A stretch of 64,000 nucleotides of DNA, from the NCBI GenBank assembly GCA_963720885.1, contig CAVRGW010000006.1:62001-126000 (forward strand), written 5' to 3'. Below the pieces are notes generated by a model, which did not search any database, had not been told where the DNA came from, and worked only from the letters and a program-made list of their open reading frames with translations. Each line of letters opens with the position of its first letter. Position 1 is the first letter of the stretch. A program made the translations under genes and the position numbers. This document shows, piece after piece, positions 34,827-42,468 of this stretch. Origin of the DNA: DATLLN01 sp963720885 (lineage in GTDB: Bacteria > Actinomycetota > Thermoleophilia > Gaiellales > JAICJC01).

Positions 34827-35495
34827 TCAGCCGGGGAACAGCTTCCAGTGCCCTTCGGTGACGACCTCGACGGTGCCGTCGGTCACCTTGATGGCGGTCT
34901 CGTCGTCGATCGCATACGCCGGACCCCGAATCTCGGCCGCCCACTTTTCTGCATTGGCCATGGTGTTCTCCGACAGGTCCTCGTGATCCACGTGCGGAAA
35001 GATCGAGAAATCGACGAGCCCCAGCGTTCTGTCGCCACCGGCGGGCGGCCTCCAGACGACGAAGTCCTCCCCGATACGAGGGGTCATCACCATGCTCCCG
35101 GCGCTCAGTCCCGCCCAGACCGTCTCACGCAGCGACGGCAACAGGTCGGCAAGCCCGGACTCGCGCATCCAATGGCACAGATACAGGGCGTCGCCGCCGC
35201 CAACCAGCAGGACGTCAGTCTCCTGCACCAAGCGAACCCACTGCTTTTCATCGATGCTGGGCAGCGCGGTCAGCTCCAGCACTCCCAGGGACTTCCACCC
35301 CAGTTCGCACATTGGGGTTCTGGGCTCTTGTCCGCTGATGAACCGCCATGCCACGCGGGGAGTCAGAGGGTGCCCGTACGCCGCGGTCGGAATGCAGAGG
35401 GCGCTGGACTCGGCAATCGGTTTGCCCAGGAGATCGACCAGCGCGTCGTGGATGCTCGCGTTCTTGATCCCGGCGGAAGTGAGCAGCAGCCTCAT
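34827..35495 (-). CDS. peptidase E-like serine peptidase (S51 family)
   Basis: A 222-residue protein of the dipeptidase E/cyanophycinase family. The nucleophile elbow is GLSAGSMVM with Ser131; VLLVGGGDALYL is the conserved strand-loop before it and FSIFPHVDHED carries a His in the place of the family's catalytic His. PepE cleaves Asp-X dipeptides; this member could do so or have another specificity. Base composition appears lower in GC than the neighbours, and palindromic repeat F lies beside its start, hinting at recent acquisition. Confidence 0.87.
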   Translation of the reverse strand: MRLLLTSAGIKNASIHDALVDLLGKPIAESSALCIPTAAYGHPLTPRVAWRFISGQEPRTPMCELGWKSLGVLELTALPSIDEKQWVRLVQETDVLLVGGGDALYLCHWMRESGLADLLPSLRETVWAGLSAGSMVMTPRIGEDFVVWRPPAGGDRTLGLVDFSIFPHVDHEDLSENTMANAEKWAAEIRGPAYAIDDETAIKVTDGTVEVVTEGHWKLFPG

Positions 35496-35560
35496 GATGC
35501 CTCTCGTAGGACGACAACGTCGCCCGCAAGAATACGACCCTCGAGTCGGGCTGTGCCACT

Positions 35561-35603
35561 GGGGTCAGGAACCTCTGGCACGGTGCCAGAGGTTCCTGAC
35601 CCC
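35561..35603. repeat. long perfect palindrome starting GGGGTCAGG (copy F)
   Basis: Two 21-base arms, GGGGTCAGGAACCTCTGGCAC and its exact complement, separated by one G. The ends carry the same GGGGTCA/TGACCCC as the shorter copies, with eleven extra bases inserted in each arm. GTGCC and GGCAC also occur just outside. It lies between the peptidase E start and the ferritin-like gene stop (17 bases away). No T tract. Confidence 0.8.
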
Positions 35604-35619
35604 GATGGCACATGCGTTC

Positions 35620-36396
35620 CTAGAACGCGCCCAGCAGCGTCGGCAGGTGCGGCGTGAACGGCATGAACTTCCACGTCTTTGTGACGTCGAAGCCGGCCTT
35701 CTGCGCGTGCGCCTTGTCGACGAACGGCAGCAGGGCGTTCACGGCCTGCGAGATGTCCGTCCACCCGAGCGTGCGCTCGTAGCCGTTGTTGTTCGGCGGA
35801 TCGACGTCCTCGGCGACGCCCTGGATGCCCGTGATCGCCTCGATCGGGCCACCGTCGGTGCGCGCGACGTTGGGGCCGATCACGCGGGCCAGCGTCCGGT
35901 GGTCGCTCTCGATGCCCATGATCCGGGCGGCGGCGACCCGCAGGTCGGTGGTCGAGAACCGGCGCACGCCGACCAGGTAGGCGGCGATGAACGCGTCCTC
36001 GAGCGTGACCAGCGTGTTCAGGGTCACCTTCGCGTTGGCGAACATGCCCTTCGGATAGAAGAACGTGTCGTACGGGGTCGGCTTGCCCGTCAGCGACTTC
36101 TCCAGCGCGTAGTGGGACATCTCCTCCTGCCGGGCGGCCTTCAGGTAGCCCTGGTCATCGTCCTCGAGCCGGGTGAAGAACGGGCTCTTGAAGATGATCC
36201 CGCTGTAGGTGGTGACCGCCAGCGCCTCGGCGATCTCGGCCGCGATCAGGATGTCGACGTCGCCCTTGGTGAGCCCGCTGGCCCGTGCGGTGGACGCCGC
36301 CACCAGGCCGCCGAAGGCGATCGCCGCGCCGGCGCCCCCGGCCGTCTTCAGCAGCGCCGCCCGGTTCATGCCGGACTCCCTCGCTGTCTCGCTCAT
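35620..36396 (-). CDS. exported ferritin-like domain protein
   Basis: A 258-residue protein with an N-terminal basic-hydrophobic leader (MNRAALLKTAGGAGAAIAFGGLVAA region, resembling a Tat-type leader without twin Arg) and a ferritin-like four-helix bundle: helix 1 with IAAEIAEALAVTTYS, helix 2 with EEMSHYALE (ExxxH), helix 3 LEDAFIAAYLVGVRRF and helix 4 IESDHRTLARVI (ExxH). Two ExxH pairs can bind a di-iron site. Role unknown; ferroxidase-like or desiccation-related (Ferritin_2 family) proteins are the closest. Strong GAGAGGAG ribosome site upstream of the ATG. Confidence 0.85.
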   Translation of the reverse strand: MSETARESGMNRAALLKTAGGAGAAIAFGGLVAASTARASGLTKGDVDILIAAEIAEALAVTTYSGIIFKSPFFTRLEDDDQGYLKAARQEEMSHYALEKSLTGKPTPYDTFFYPKGMFANAKVTLNTLVTLEDAFIAAYLVGVRRFSTTDLRVAAARIMGIESDHRTLARVIGPNVARTDGGPIEAITGIQGVAEDVDPPNNNGYERTLGWTDISQAVNALLPFVDKAHAQKAGFDVTKTWKFMPFTPHLPTLLGAF

Positions 36397-36508
36397 GACT
36401 GCTCCTCTCTGGATGAACCCTCACGATCGGAGGCAGTTCGTCCCCATGGCGCCGCCGGTTCAGCCAGACGTGACGGAGGCCACATCGGCCGGCGCTACCC
36501 TGCGGGTC

Positions 36509-37543
36509 GTGGAGCACCGGCAGCTGGGTCGCACGGGGGTCGAGGTCACGCCGCTCTGCCTGGGCGCGATGATGTTCGGCGCCTGGGGCAACACCGACCA
36601 CGACGACTCGATCCGGATCATTCACAAGGCGCTCGACGCCGGAATCAACTTCATCGACACCGCCGACGTGTACTCGCGCGGCGAGTCCGAGCGGATCGTC
36701 GGCAAGGCGCTGAAGGGCCGGCGGGACAACGTCGTGCTGGCCACCAAGTTCCATGGCACGATGGGCGACGACCCGAACCAGCGCGGCAACTCCCGCCGCT
36801 GGATCTACCGCGAGGTGGAGGCGAGCCTGCGGCGGCTCGACACCGACTGGATCGACCTCTACCAGGTGCACAGGCCCGAGCCGGACACCGACATCGACGA
36901 GACGCTCGGTGCGCTCACCGACCTCGTCCACGCCGGCAAGATCCGCTCGATCGGCTCGTCGACCTTCCCGCCGTCGGCCATCGTCGAGGCGCAGTGGACG
37001 GCCGAGCGGCGCAACCGCGAGCGGTTCGTGTGCGAGCAGCCGCCCTACTCGATGCTCGTCCGCGGAATCGAGGCGGACGTGCTGCCCACCTGCGCCCGCT
37101 ACGGCATGGGCGTCCTCTCCTGGAGCCCGCTGGCCGGCGGCTGGCTGTCCGGCCGCTACCGCCTGGGCGCCGACCAGCCGTCCAGCTCGCGGTCCGACCG
37201 GATCCCGGCCCGCTACGACCTGTCGACGCCGGAGAACCAGCGCAAGCTGGAGGTTGCCGACGCGCTCGCACAGGTGGCCGAGGACGCCGGCATCAGCCTG
37301 ATCCACCTGGCGATCGCGTTCGTCATCCGCCACCCGGCGGTGACGTCGGCGATCATCGGCCCGCGGACGATGGAGCAGCTGGAGAGCCAGATCGGCGCGG
37401 CCGACGTCGTCTTGCCTGACGACGTGCTCGACCGGATCGACGAGATCGCTCCGCCCGGCCGCAACATCAACCCGGCTGACGGCGGCTACACCCCGCCCGC
37501 GCTGTCCGACCCGGCCCTGCGGCGCCGGCGGACGCAAACTTGA
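36509..37543 (+). CDS. aldo/keto reductase
   Basis: A 344-residue TIM-barrel reductase. The N-terminus LGRTGVEVTPLCLGAMMFGAWG, the tetrad Asp/Tyr (NFIDTADVYSRGESE), Lys (LATKFHG) and His (YQVHRPEPDTD), and the NADPH-binding end (IIGPRTMEQLESQIGA) are all present. The GTG at 36509 gives the family start; in-frame upstream codons run antisense into the ferritin gene. Substrate is unknown; the group contains YajO/YhdN-like general reductases. Divergent from the ferritin-like gene with 112 bases between. Confidence 0.93.
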   Translation: MEHRQLGRTGVEVTPLCLGAMMFGAWGNTDHDDSIRIIHKALDAGINFIDTADVYSRGESERIVGKALKGRRDNVVLATKFHGTMGDDPNQRGNSRRWIYREVEASLRRLDTDWIDLYQVHRPEPDTDIDETLGALTDLVHAGKIRSIGSSTFPPSAIVEAQWTAERRNRERFVCEQPPYSMLVRGIEADVLPTCARYGMGVLSWSPLAGGWLSGRYRLGADQPSSSRSDRIPARYDLSTPENQRKLEVADALAQVAEDAGISLIHLAIAFVIRHPAVTSAIIGPRTMEQLESQIGAADVVLPDDVLDRIDEIAPPGRNINPADGGYTPPALSDPALRRRRTQT

Positions 37544-37568
37544 CACATTTCGGACGACCGTGTTCAAT
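37540..37568 (+). promoter_or_regulatory. putative promoter of the S53 peptidase gene
   Basis: A consensus -35 TTGACA (37540-37545), overlapping the stop of the aldo/keto reductase gene, is followed after 17 bases by TTCAAT (37563-37568). The ATG of the peptidase is 69 bases downstream with an AGGGGGA site. Recognised by eye. Confidence 0.5.
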
Positions 37569-37636
37569 CGAGCATCGCTCCGGAATGGACCGGACGCGGC
37601 GCTCGGGATCGAGCATGAGCAACAGGGGGATGCTCA

Positions 37637-38884
37637 ATGAGAGGACGGCTACTGCTTGCCACGGTCCTGATGGGGCTGCTGCTCGCCACCACCGGAGGCA
37701 CGGCCTCGGCGGGTGGCACGATGGGCGCCGAACGCGCCTGCAAGTCCGGCCAGGCGAGGTGCTTCGCGCTGGTCGTGACGGCTGACGGAAAGCGCCTCCG
37801 CGCGGCCGCCCCGCCGGCCGGGAGCCTGACGCCGGCGAACTACCACAGCGCCTACAACCTTCCGACCCAGGCGCCGTCGGGCAACGTCACGGTGGCGATC
37901 GTCGACGCCTTCGACGACGCGACCATCCTCAGCGATCTGAACACATACAGCCAGCAGTTCGGCCTGCCGACGATGCAGAACTGCTCGGCCACCGTCACGA
38001 CCAGCTGCTTCACGAAGGTCAACCTGGGCGCGCCGGTCGGCTCGGCCGTGGCGTCGGGCTGGGACGTGGAGATTGCGCTGGACGTGGAGACGGTGCACGC
38101 CATCTGCCAGAACTGCAAGATCGTGCTGGTCGAGGCCAAGGACAACCAGTTCGCGAGCCTCGCCGCCGCGGTCGACCGTGCGGCCACCGAGGGTGGGATC
38201 ATCTCGAACAGCTACGGCTCGTACGGCTTCGACGGCTCGAACGGCAAGGTGTTCGACAAGCACTGGAACAAGCCGAACCACGCCATGGTCGTCTCAGCCG
38301 GCGACAGCGGCTACGGCGCCGCCTACCCGGCCGGCCTGAATACGACGATCTCCGTCGGCGGGACCAGGCTGACGCTCAACGCGAGCGGCGGCTACGGCTC
38401 CGAGCGGGCCTGGGGCCCGGATGCCACCCACGACTGGGGCACCGGCTCGGGCTGCATGAACGGCTCCGTCAGCGGCGCCCCGGCGGTCGCGGCCAAGGCG
38501 TTCCAGAAGTCGGTCGCCAACTACGCCAAGACCGGCTGCGGCACCAGCCGCGGCCTGAACGACGTGGCGGCCAACGCCGACCCGAACACCGGGTCGGCCG
38601 TGTTCGCGACGTCGCAGAGCTGGATCAAGGTCGGCGGCACGAGCCTCTCGGCCCCGCTGATCGCCGGCGTGTTCGCGCTGAAGAACGACTACGCGAGCGC
38701 GCAGTTCCCGGCCTCGCTGCTCTACTCGCACGTCGGCGCCGCGTCCTTCCGGGACGTCAAGACGGGCACCGACGACGCGGGCAACTACCCGCTCGCCTGC
38801 ACCAAGACGCCGGCCTGCAACGCGGTGAAGGGCTACGACCTGCCGACCGGCGTGGGGACGCCGAACGGCATCAGCGGCTTCTAG
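37637..38884 (+). CDS. secreted sedolisin (S53) serine-carboxyl peptidase without the usual prodomain
   Basis: A 415-residue exported protein: signal peptide (about 1-25, ending ASAGG), then a catalytic domain beginning near residue 65 (LTPANYHSAYNLP). The S53 triad is visible: Glu145 and Asp149 in EIALDVE, Ser336 in GGTSLSAP; Asp223 in SAGDSGYGA is the oxyanion acid. The calcium-site region near the C-terminus (VGTPNG) is kept. Typical sedolisins have a Pro-kumamolisin prodomain of about 180 residues; here only some 40 residues separate signal and domain. Cys pairs (Cys116/124, 157/160) may form disulfides. Confidence 0.9.
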   Translation: MRGRLLLATVLMGLLLATTGGTASAGGTMGAERACKSGQARCFALVVTADGKRLRAAAPPAGSLTPANYHSAYNLPTQAPSGNVTVAIVDAFDDATILSDLNTYSQQFGLPTMQNCSATVTTSCFTKVNLGAPVGSAVASGWDVEIALDVETVHAICQNCKIVLVEAKDNQFASLAAAVDRAATEGGIISNSYGSYGFDGSNGKVFDKHWNKPNHAMVVSAGDSGYGAAYPAGLNTTISVGGTRLTLNASGGYGSERAWGPDATHDWGTGSGCMNGSVSGAPAVAAKAFQKSVANYAKTGCGTSRGLNDVAANADPNTGSAVFATSQSWIKVGGTSLSAPLIAGVFALKNDYASAQFPASLLYSHVGAASFRDVKTGTDDAGNYPLACTKTPACNAVKGYDLPTGVGTPNGISGF

Positions 38885-38896
38885 GCCGCTTCGTCA

Positions 38897-38940
38897 AGCG
38901 TCGCCGGGGAGGGACCGCGAGGCCCCTCCCCGGCGACGCT
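38897..38940. terminator. strong bidirectional hairpin between convergent genes
   Basis: A perfect 17-base stem (AGCGTCGCCGGGGAGGG with its complement) and a 10-base loop, beginning 13 bases after the peptidase stop and ending four bases before the stop of the convergent SHOCT gene. There is no T run, but the stem is stable enough to act as terminator or 3' stabiliser for both messages. Confidence 0.65.
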
Positions 38941-38943
38941 GTG

Positions 38944-39195
38944 CTAGGACGCGAGCCCTGCGCTGCGCGTCCGGTACTCCTCCTCCGAGATCTCGCCGCG
39001 GGCGTATCGCTCGGCGAGGATCTGGCGGGCGGACCGGGTATGGTCGCCGCGCCGGCCGCGCCATCCACCCGGCCAGCAGACGAACCGGAAGATGAGGAAG
39101 AACGCCAGCAGCCACAGCAGCGGGATCAGCGGGAACAACCACGGGTGATGCCAGTCGTGGTCGGTCGACAGCAGTGCAATATCCAGCAGGGTCAT
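38944..39195 (-). CDS. small membrane protein with SHOCT domain
   Basis: An 83-residue protein: a His-rich start (STDHDWHHPW), one membrane helix (about 20-40, LFPLIPLLWLLAFFLIFRFV) and a C-terminal SHOCT segment (ARQILAERYARGEISEEEYRTR), the short helical module found in many actinobacterial membrane proteins. Its function is unknown. It diverges from a MarR-type regulator across a palindromic operator, so it is probably a target of that regulator. Confidence 0.82.
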   Translation of the reverse strand: MTLLDIALLSTDHDWHHPWLFPLIPLLWLLAFFLIFRFVCWPGGWRGRRGDHTRSARQILAERYARGEISEEEYRTRSAGLAS

Positions 39196-39236
39196 CGACT
39201 CGCTCCTTTCCCTGCGATGATCGTGTGCCGTCGAAA

Positions 39237-39259
39237 CATTAGCAGACTAATGATTGCTA
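39237..39259. promoter_or_regulatory. likely MarR operator between SHOCT and MarR genes
   Basis: CATTAG-N4-CTAATG (39237-39252) is a perfect inverted repeat, and TAGCA with TGCTA (39240-39244 and 39255-39259) forms a second overlapping one. Such 16-20 base A/T-rich palindromes in a GC-rich divergent space are typical MarR-family sites, suggesting autoregulation and control of the SHOCT gene. Confidence 0.55.
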
Positions 39260-39272
39260 GGCTACGAGACTG

Positions 39273-39698
39273 ATGGCCCGTCCGGACGGCCCGCCGATCG
39301 GCCTGCACCTGGCGACGACCTCGAAGCAGGTCGGCCGCGCGTTCAACAGGGCGCTCGGCGAGTCCGGCGGGTCGGTGCCGGTCTGGCTGATCCTCAGCTC
39401 GCTGAAGGGCGAGCGCTGGCGCACGCAGCAGGATCTCGCCCGGGCGGTCGGCATCGAGGGGCCGACGCTGACCCGGCACGTCGACGCGCTCGAACGAGAC
39501 GGCCTGGTGATCCGGCACCGGGACGCCGGCGACCGGCGGGCGGTGCGGGTCGAGCTGACCGCGGCCGGCGAGGCGCTGCACGCCGACCTGTTGCGGGTCG
39601 TGATCGCGTTCAACCGGCGGCTACGCCGCGGCCTGGCCGAGGACGACGTCGCGCGGCTGCACGAGCTGCTCGACCGGCTCGCATCGAATGTCCGCTAA
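39273..39698 (+). CDS. MarR family transcriptional regulator
   Basis: A 141-residue winged-helix regulator. The HTH is TQQDLARAVGIEGPTLTRHVDALERDGLV and the wing HRDAGDRRAVRVELTAAG (DxRxxxv), both in the classic MarR arrangement; flanking helices provide dimerisation. The inducer is unknown. Its last bases overlap the stop of the convergent dinB gene by four. It diverges from the SHOCT gene, with the palindromic site in between. Confidence 0.9.
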   Translation: MARPDGPPIGLHLATTSKQVGRAFNRALGESGGSVPVWLILSSLKGERWRTQQDLARAVGIEGPTLTRHVDALERDGLVIRHRDAGDRRAVRVELTAAGEALHADLLRVVIAFNRRLRRGLAEDDVARLHELLDRLASNVR

Positions 39699-40885
39699 TC
39701 AGGCAACATGGGCACCGACCAGCCCTCGTCACGCCCCAGCAGCACCGCGCGGATCAGAGCCTGCGAGCCGTACCGCTCGCGCACCTCGTCCACCGCGGCG
39801 TCCAGATCGGCGTCCCCGTGGCGGTCGACGCGCAGGCGCAGCTGGACGGCGCGGCCGTCGGCCAGATTGGTGACGGCAATCCCCACCATCGTCAGCCCAC
39901 GCCGCTCGATCAGAGGCATGGCCTCAGCCATCAGCAGCCGGGCGGCGACCAGCACCTCGGAGGTCTCCGCGGTCGGGTGCGGCAACGTGTGGGATCGCGT
40001 CGCCCGGCTGAAGTCGGAGAACCGCATGCGCAGGACGACCGTGCTGCCGACGCGGTCGGCGCGGCGCATCCGCCGTGTGACGCGGTCGACCAGCGCGACC
40101 AGGGTGGCGTCGACGGCCGCCCAGGTCGTGTACGACCGCAGGCCCATGGCGCGCTGGGCCCCGATCGAGCGCCGGCGCGTGCGCGGCCGGACGCGGCGCG
40201 GGTCGCGATTGTGCGCGAGCGCGTGCAGCTGCCGGCCCATCGCCCGGCCGGCGATCGCGATCAGCGCAGGCTCCTCGAGCCGTGCCACCTCGCCCACGGT
40301 CGTGATCCCCAGGTTGTGCAGCTTGCGGGCGGTCACGTCGCCGACGCCCCACAGCCGCTCGACCGGCAGCGGGTGGAGAAAGGCGAGCTCGTCGCCGGGC
40401 GGCACCACCAGCAGGCCGTCCGGCTTGGCGACGCCGCTGGCGACCTTCGCCAGGAACTTCGTCCGGGCGACGCCGACCGTGATCGGCAGGCCCACCTCGT
40501 CACGCACCCGCCGGCGCAGGCGGACGGCGATGTCGCGCGGCGTGCCGGCGATCCGCTCCATTCCGCGGACGTCGATGAACGCCTCGTCGATCGACAGGCC
40601 CTCGACGGCCGGCGAGGTGTCGTCGAACACCTCGTACACGGCCTTGCTGGCCTCGACGTACGCCGAGAACCGCGGCGACACGACGACCGCGTCGGGGCAG
40701 AGCTGCCGGGCCCGCCGCCCGCCCATGGCCGTCTGCACACCGCGAGCCTTGGCCTCGTAGCTGGCCGCCAGCACGACGCCGCCGCCGACGATCACGGGAC
40801 GGCCGCGGAGCGCCGGATCATCGCGCTGCTCGACCGACGCGTAGAAGGCGTCGAGGTCGGCGTGGAGGATCGCGGCCTGCTCCAT
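39695..40885 (-). CDS. dinB: DNA polymerase IV
   Basis: A 396-residue Y-family polymerase. HADLDAFYASVEQRDDPALRG carries the first catalytic Asp, SIDEAFIDV has the Asp-Glu pair, and VGVARTKFLAKVAS plus the HhH (GVGDVTARKLHNLGITTVGEVA) and little-finger regions complete the fold. No beta-clamp motif is obvious at the C-terminus. It performs error-prone bypass of lesions. The start lies only three bases from a perfect SOS box, so expression should be damage-induced through LexA. Confidence 0.93.
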   Translation of the reverse strand: MEQAAILHADLDAFYASVEQRDDPALRGRPVIVGGGVVLAASYEAKARGVQTAMGGRRARQLCPDAVVVSPRFSAYVEASKAVYEVFDDTSPAVEGLSIDEAFIDVRGMERIAGTPRDIAVRLRRRVRDEVGLPITVGVARTKFLAKVASGVAKPDGLLVVPPGDELAFLHPLPVERLWGVGDVTARKLHNLGITTVGEVARLEEPALIAIAGRAMGRQLHALAHNRDPRRVRPRTRRRSIGAQRAMGLRSYTTWAAVDATLVALVDRVTRRMRRADRVGSTVVLRMRFSDFSRATRSHTLPHPTAETSEVLVAARLLMAEAMPLIERRGLTMVGIAVTNLADGRAVQLRLRVDRHGDADLDAAVDEVRERYGSQALIRAVLLGRDEGWSVPMLPD

Positions 40886-40887
40886 GA

Positions 40888-40903
40888 GCGAACGTATGTT
40901 CGC
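40888..40903. promoter_or_regulatory. LexA (SOS) box of dinB
   Basis: CGAAC-GTAT-GTTCG is a perfect match to the CGAAC-N4-GTTCG SOS consensus of Gram-positive bacteria. It is three bases upstream of the dinB ATG. It sits in the middle of a larger inverted repeat, CCTGCTCCATG (40876-40886) and CATGGAGCAGG (40905-40915), of which the dinB start codon is part. Confidence 0.88.
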
Positions 40904-40930
40904 ACATGGAGCAGGCGCGTGAGACCTGCA

Positions 40931-40950
40931 GCCGGGCGCGAGCGCCCGGC
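40931..40950 (-). terminator. hairpin after the aldehyde dehydrogenase gene
   Basis: GCCGGGCGC and its complement with a two-base loop, two bases after the dehydrogenase stop on the minus strand. It separates that gene from dinB and its SOS promoter. No T run follows. Confidence 0.5.
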
Positions 40951-40952
40951 GG

Positions 40953-42338
40953 TCAGCCGACCCGGATCAGCTTCTTGTTGACGAACTCGTCGGCGCCGTA
41001 CTTGCCGAGCTCGCGGCCGGAGCCGGAGCGCTTGACGCCGCCGAACGGCAGCTCGGCGCCGTCCGCCCCGACGAGGTTGACGTAGACCATGCCGGCGTCG
41101 ATCTTGTCCGCAACCCGCTCCGCCTGCGCGGAGTCGGTGGTGAACAGGTACGACCCCAGCCCGAACGGCGTGTCGTTCGCGAGCTTGACGGCCTCCTCCT
41201 CGGAGCCGACGCGGTAGACCACGGCGACCGGGCCGAACAGCTCCTCACGGTAGGCGTCGTTGTCCGGCGTGACCTCGGTCAGCACCGTCGGCGTGAAGAA
41301 GTTGCCGTCCCGCTCGCCGCCGGTGACCACCTTGGCGCCGCCCTTGATCGCCCGGTCGAGCTGGTCCTGCAGGCGATCCGCAGCCGTGGTCGACGACAGC
41401 GGCCCCATGGCCGTGTCCTCGGACGTCGGGTCGCCGGAGTGCGTCGCCGACATGGCGGCGGCGAACTTCTCGACGAACGGCTCGTACAGCTCGTCGATGA
41501 CGACGAACCGCTTGGCGGCGTTGCACGACTGGCCGGCGTTGTCCAGGCGGGCCGCGACTGCCGACTCGACGGTCGCATCCAGGTCATCCGTGCTGAGCAG
41601 GATGAACGGATCCGAGCCGCCCAGCTCGAGCACGACCTTCTTCAGGTTGCGGCCGGCGATCTCGGCGACGGCCGCACCGGCGCGCTCCGAGCCGGTCACG
41701 GAGACGCCCTGCACGCGGGGATCGGCGATCACGTCGGCGATCTGGTCGTTGGTGGCGTAGATGTTGACGTAGGCGCCCTCGGGGAAGCCGGCGTCGAGGT
41801 AGATCTGCTGCAGCGCCTCGGCCGTCTCCGGGCACTGCGGCGCGTGCTTCAACAGCACCGCGTTGCCGATCACCAGGTTCGGTCCGGCGAACCGCGCCAC
41901 CTGGTAGGTCGGGAAGTTCCACGGCATGATCCCGAGGATCACGCCCATCGAGCTGCGGCGGATGATCGCCGAGCCCTCGCCGGCCAGCAGCTTGATCGGC
42001 TCGTCCTTCAGCAGATCCGGGCCGTTGTCGGCGTAGTAGCCGTAGATGTCCGCGCAGAAGTCGATCTCGCCCAGCGCCTGCTCGATCGGCTTGCCCATCT
42101 CGCGGACGGTGATCGCGCCGAGCTCCTCGCGCCGCTCCGAGTGCAGCTCGCCGACGCGGCGGACGAGCGCCGCGCGCTCCGCGACGGTCGTCGACCGAAG
42201 CCAGCCCTGGTGCGTCTCGTAGGCCAGGGTGATCGCCGCCTGGAGCTCGTCGTCCGTGATCGTCGGGTACGTCTTGATCTGCTCGCCCGTTGCCGGGTTG
42301 ACCACCGCGTAGTCACTCATCACCGCGTTCTCACTCAT
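40953..42338 (-). CDS. NAD(P)-dependent aldehyde dehydrogenase, succinate-semialdehyde dehydrogenase-like
   Basis: A 461-residue ALDH with the full active site: Asn141 (MPWNFP), Glu238 (LELGGSDPFIL) and nucleophile Cys272 (NAGQSCNAAKR), plus EELFGPV and the C-terminal PFGGVKRSGSGRELGKYG. The SGRELGKYG ending and length fit the GabD2/YneI short group, oxidising succinate semialdehyde or related aldehydes. An excellent GGAGGAG site precedes the ATG at 42338; a second Met at residue 7 is possible. Monocistronic, with a hairpin after the stop. Confidence 0.9.
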   Translation of the reverse strand: MSENAVMSDYAVVNPATGEQIKTYPTITDDELQAAITLAYETHQGWLRSTTVAERAALVRRVGELHSERREELGAITVREMGKPIEQALGEIDFCADIYGYYADNGPDLLKDEPIKLLAGEGSAIIRRSSMGVILGIMPWNFPTYQVARFAGPNLVIGNAVLLKHAPQCPETAEALQQIYLDAGFPEGAYVNIYATNDQIADVIADPRVQGVSVTGSERAGAAVAEIAGRNLKKVVLELGGSDPFILLSTDDLDATVESAVAARLDNAGQSCNAAKRFVVIDELYEPFVEKFAAAMSATHSGDPTSEDTAMGPLSSTTAADRLQDQLDRAIKGGAKVVTGGERDGNFFTPTVLTEVTPDNDAYREELFGPVAVVYRVGSEEEAVKLANDTPFGLGSYLFTTDSAQAERVADKIDAGMVYVNLVGADGAELPFGGVKRSGSGRELGKYGADEFVNKKLIRVG

Positions 42339-42430
42339 CGTTCTCCTCCGTACCGGGTGGCACCTCTGGACATCTCTTCAGCCGTCAGGATAGTGCCCCG
42401 AGAGCCGTGGTGTGCGCCAGGGTGGACGTT

Positions 42431-42462
42431 GGTGGGGAAGGGAGCGGGCTCCCTCCCCCACC
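42431..42462 (-). terminator. hairpin after the S8 peptidase gene
   Basis: GGTGGGGAAGGGA (42431-42443) pairs with TCCCTCCCCCACC (42450-42462) with one mismatch and a six-base loop. It begins seven bases after the peptidase stop on the minus strand and lies before the aldehyde dehydrogenase leader. No clear T run. Confidence 0.5.
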
Positions 42463-42468
42463 GGCCGT

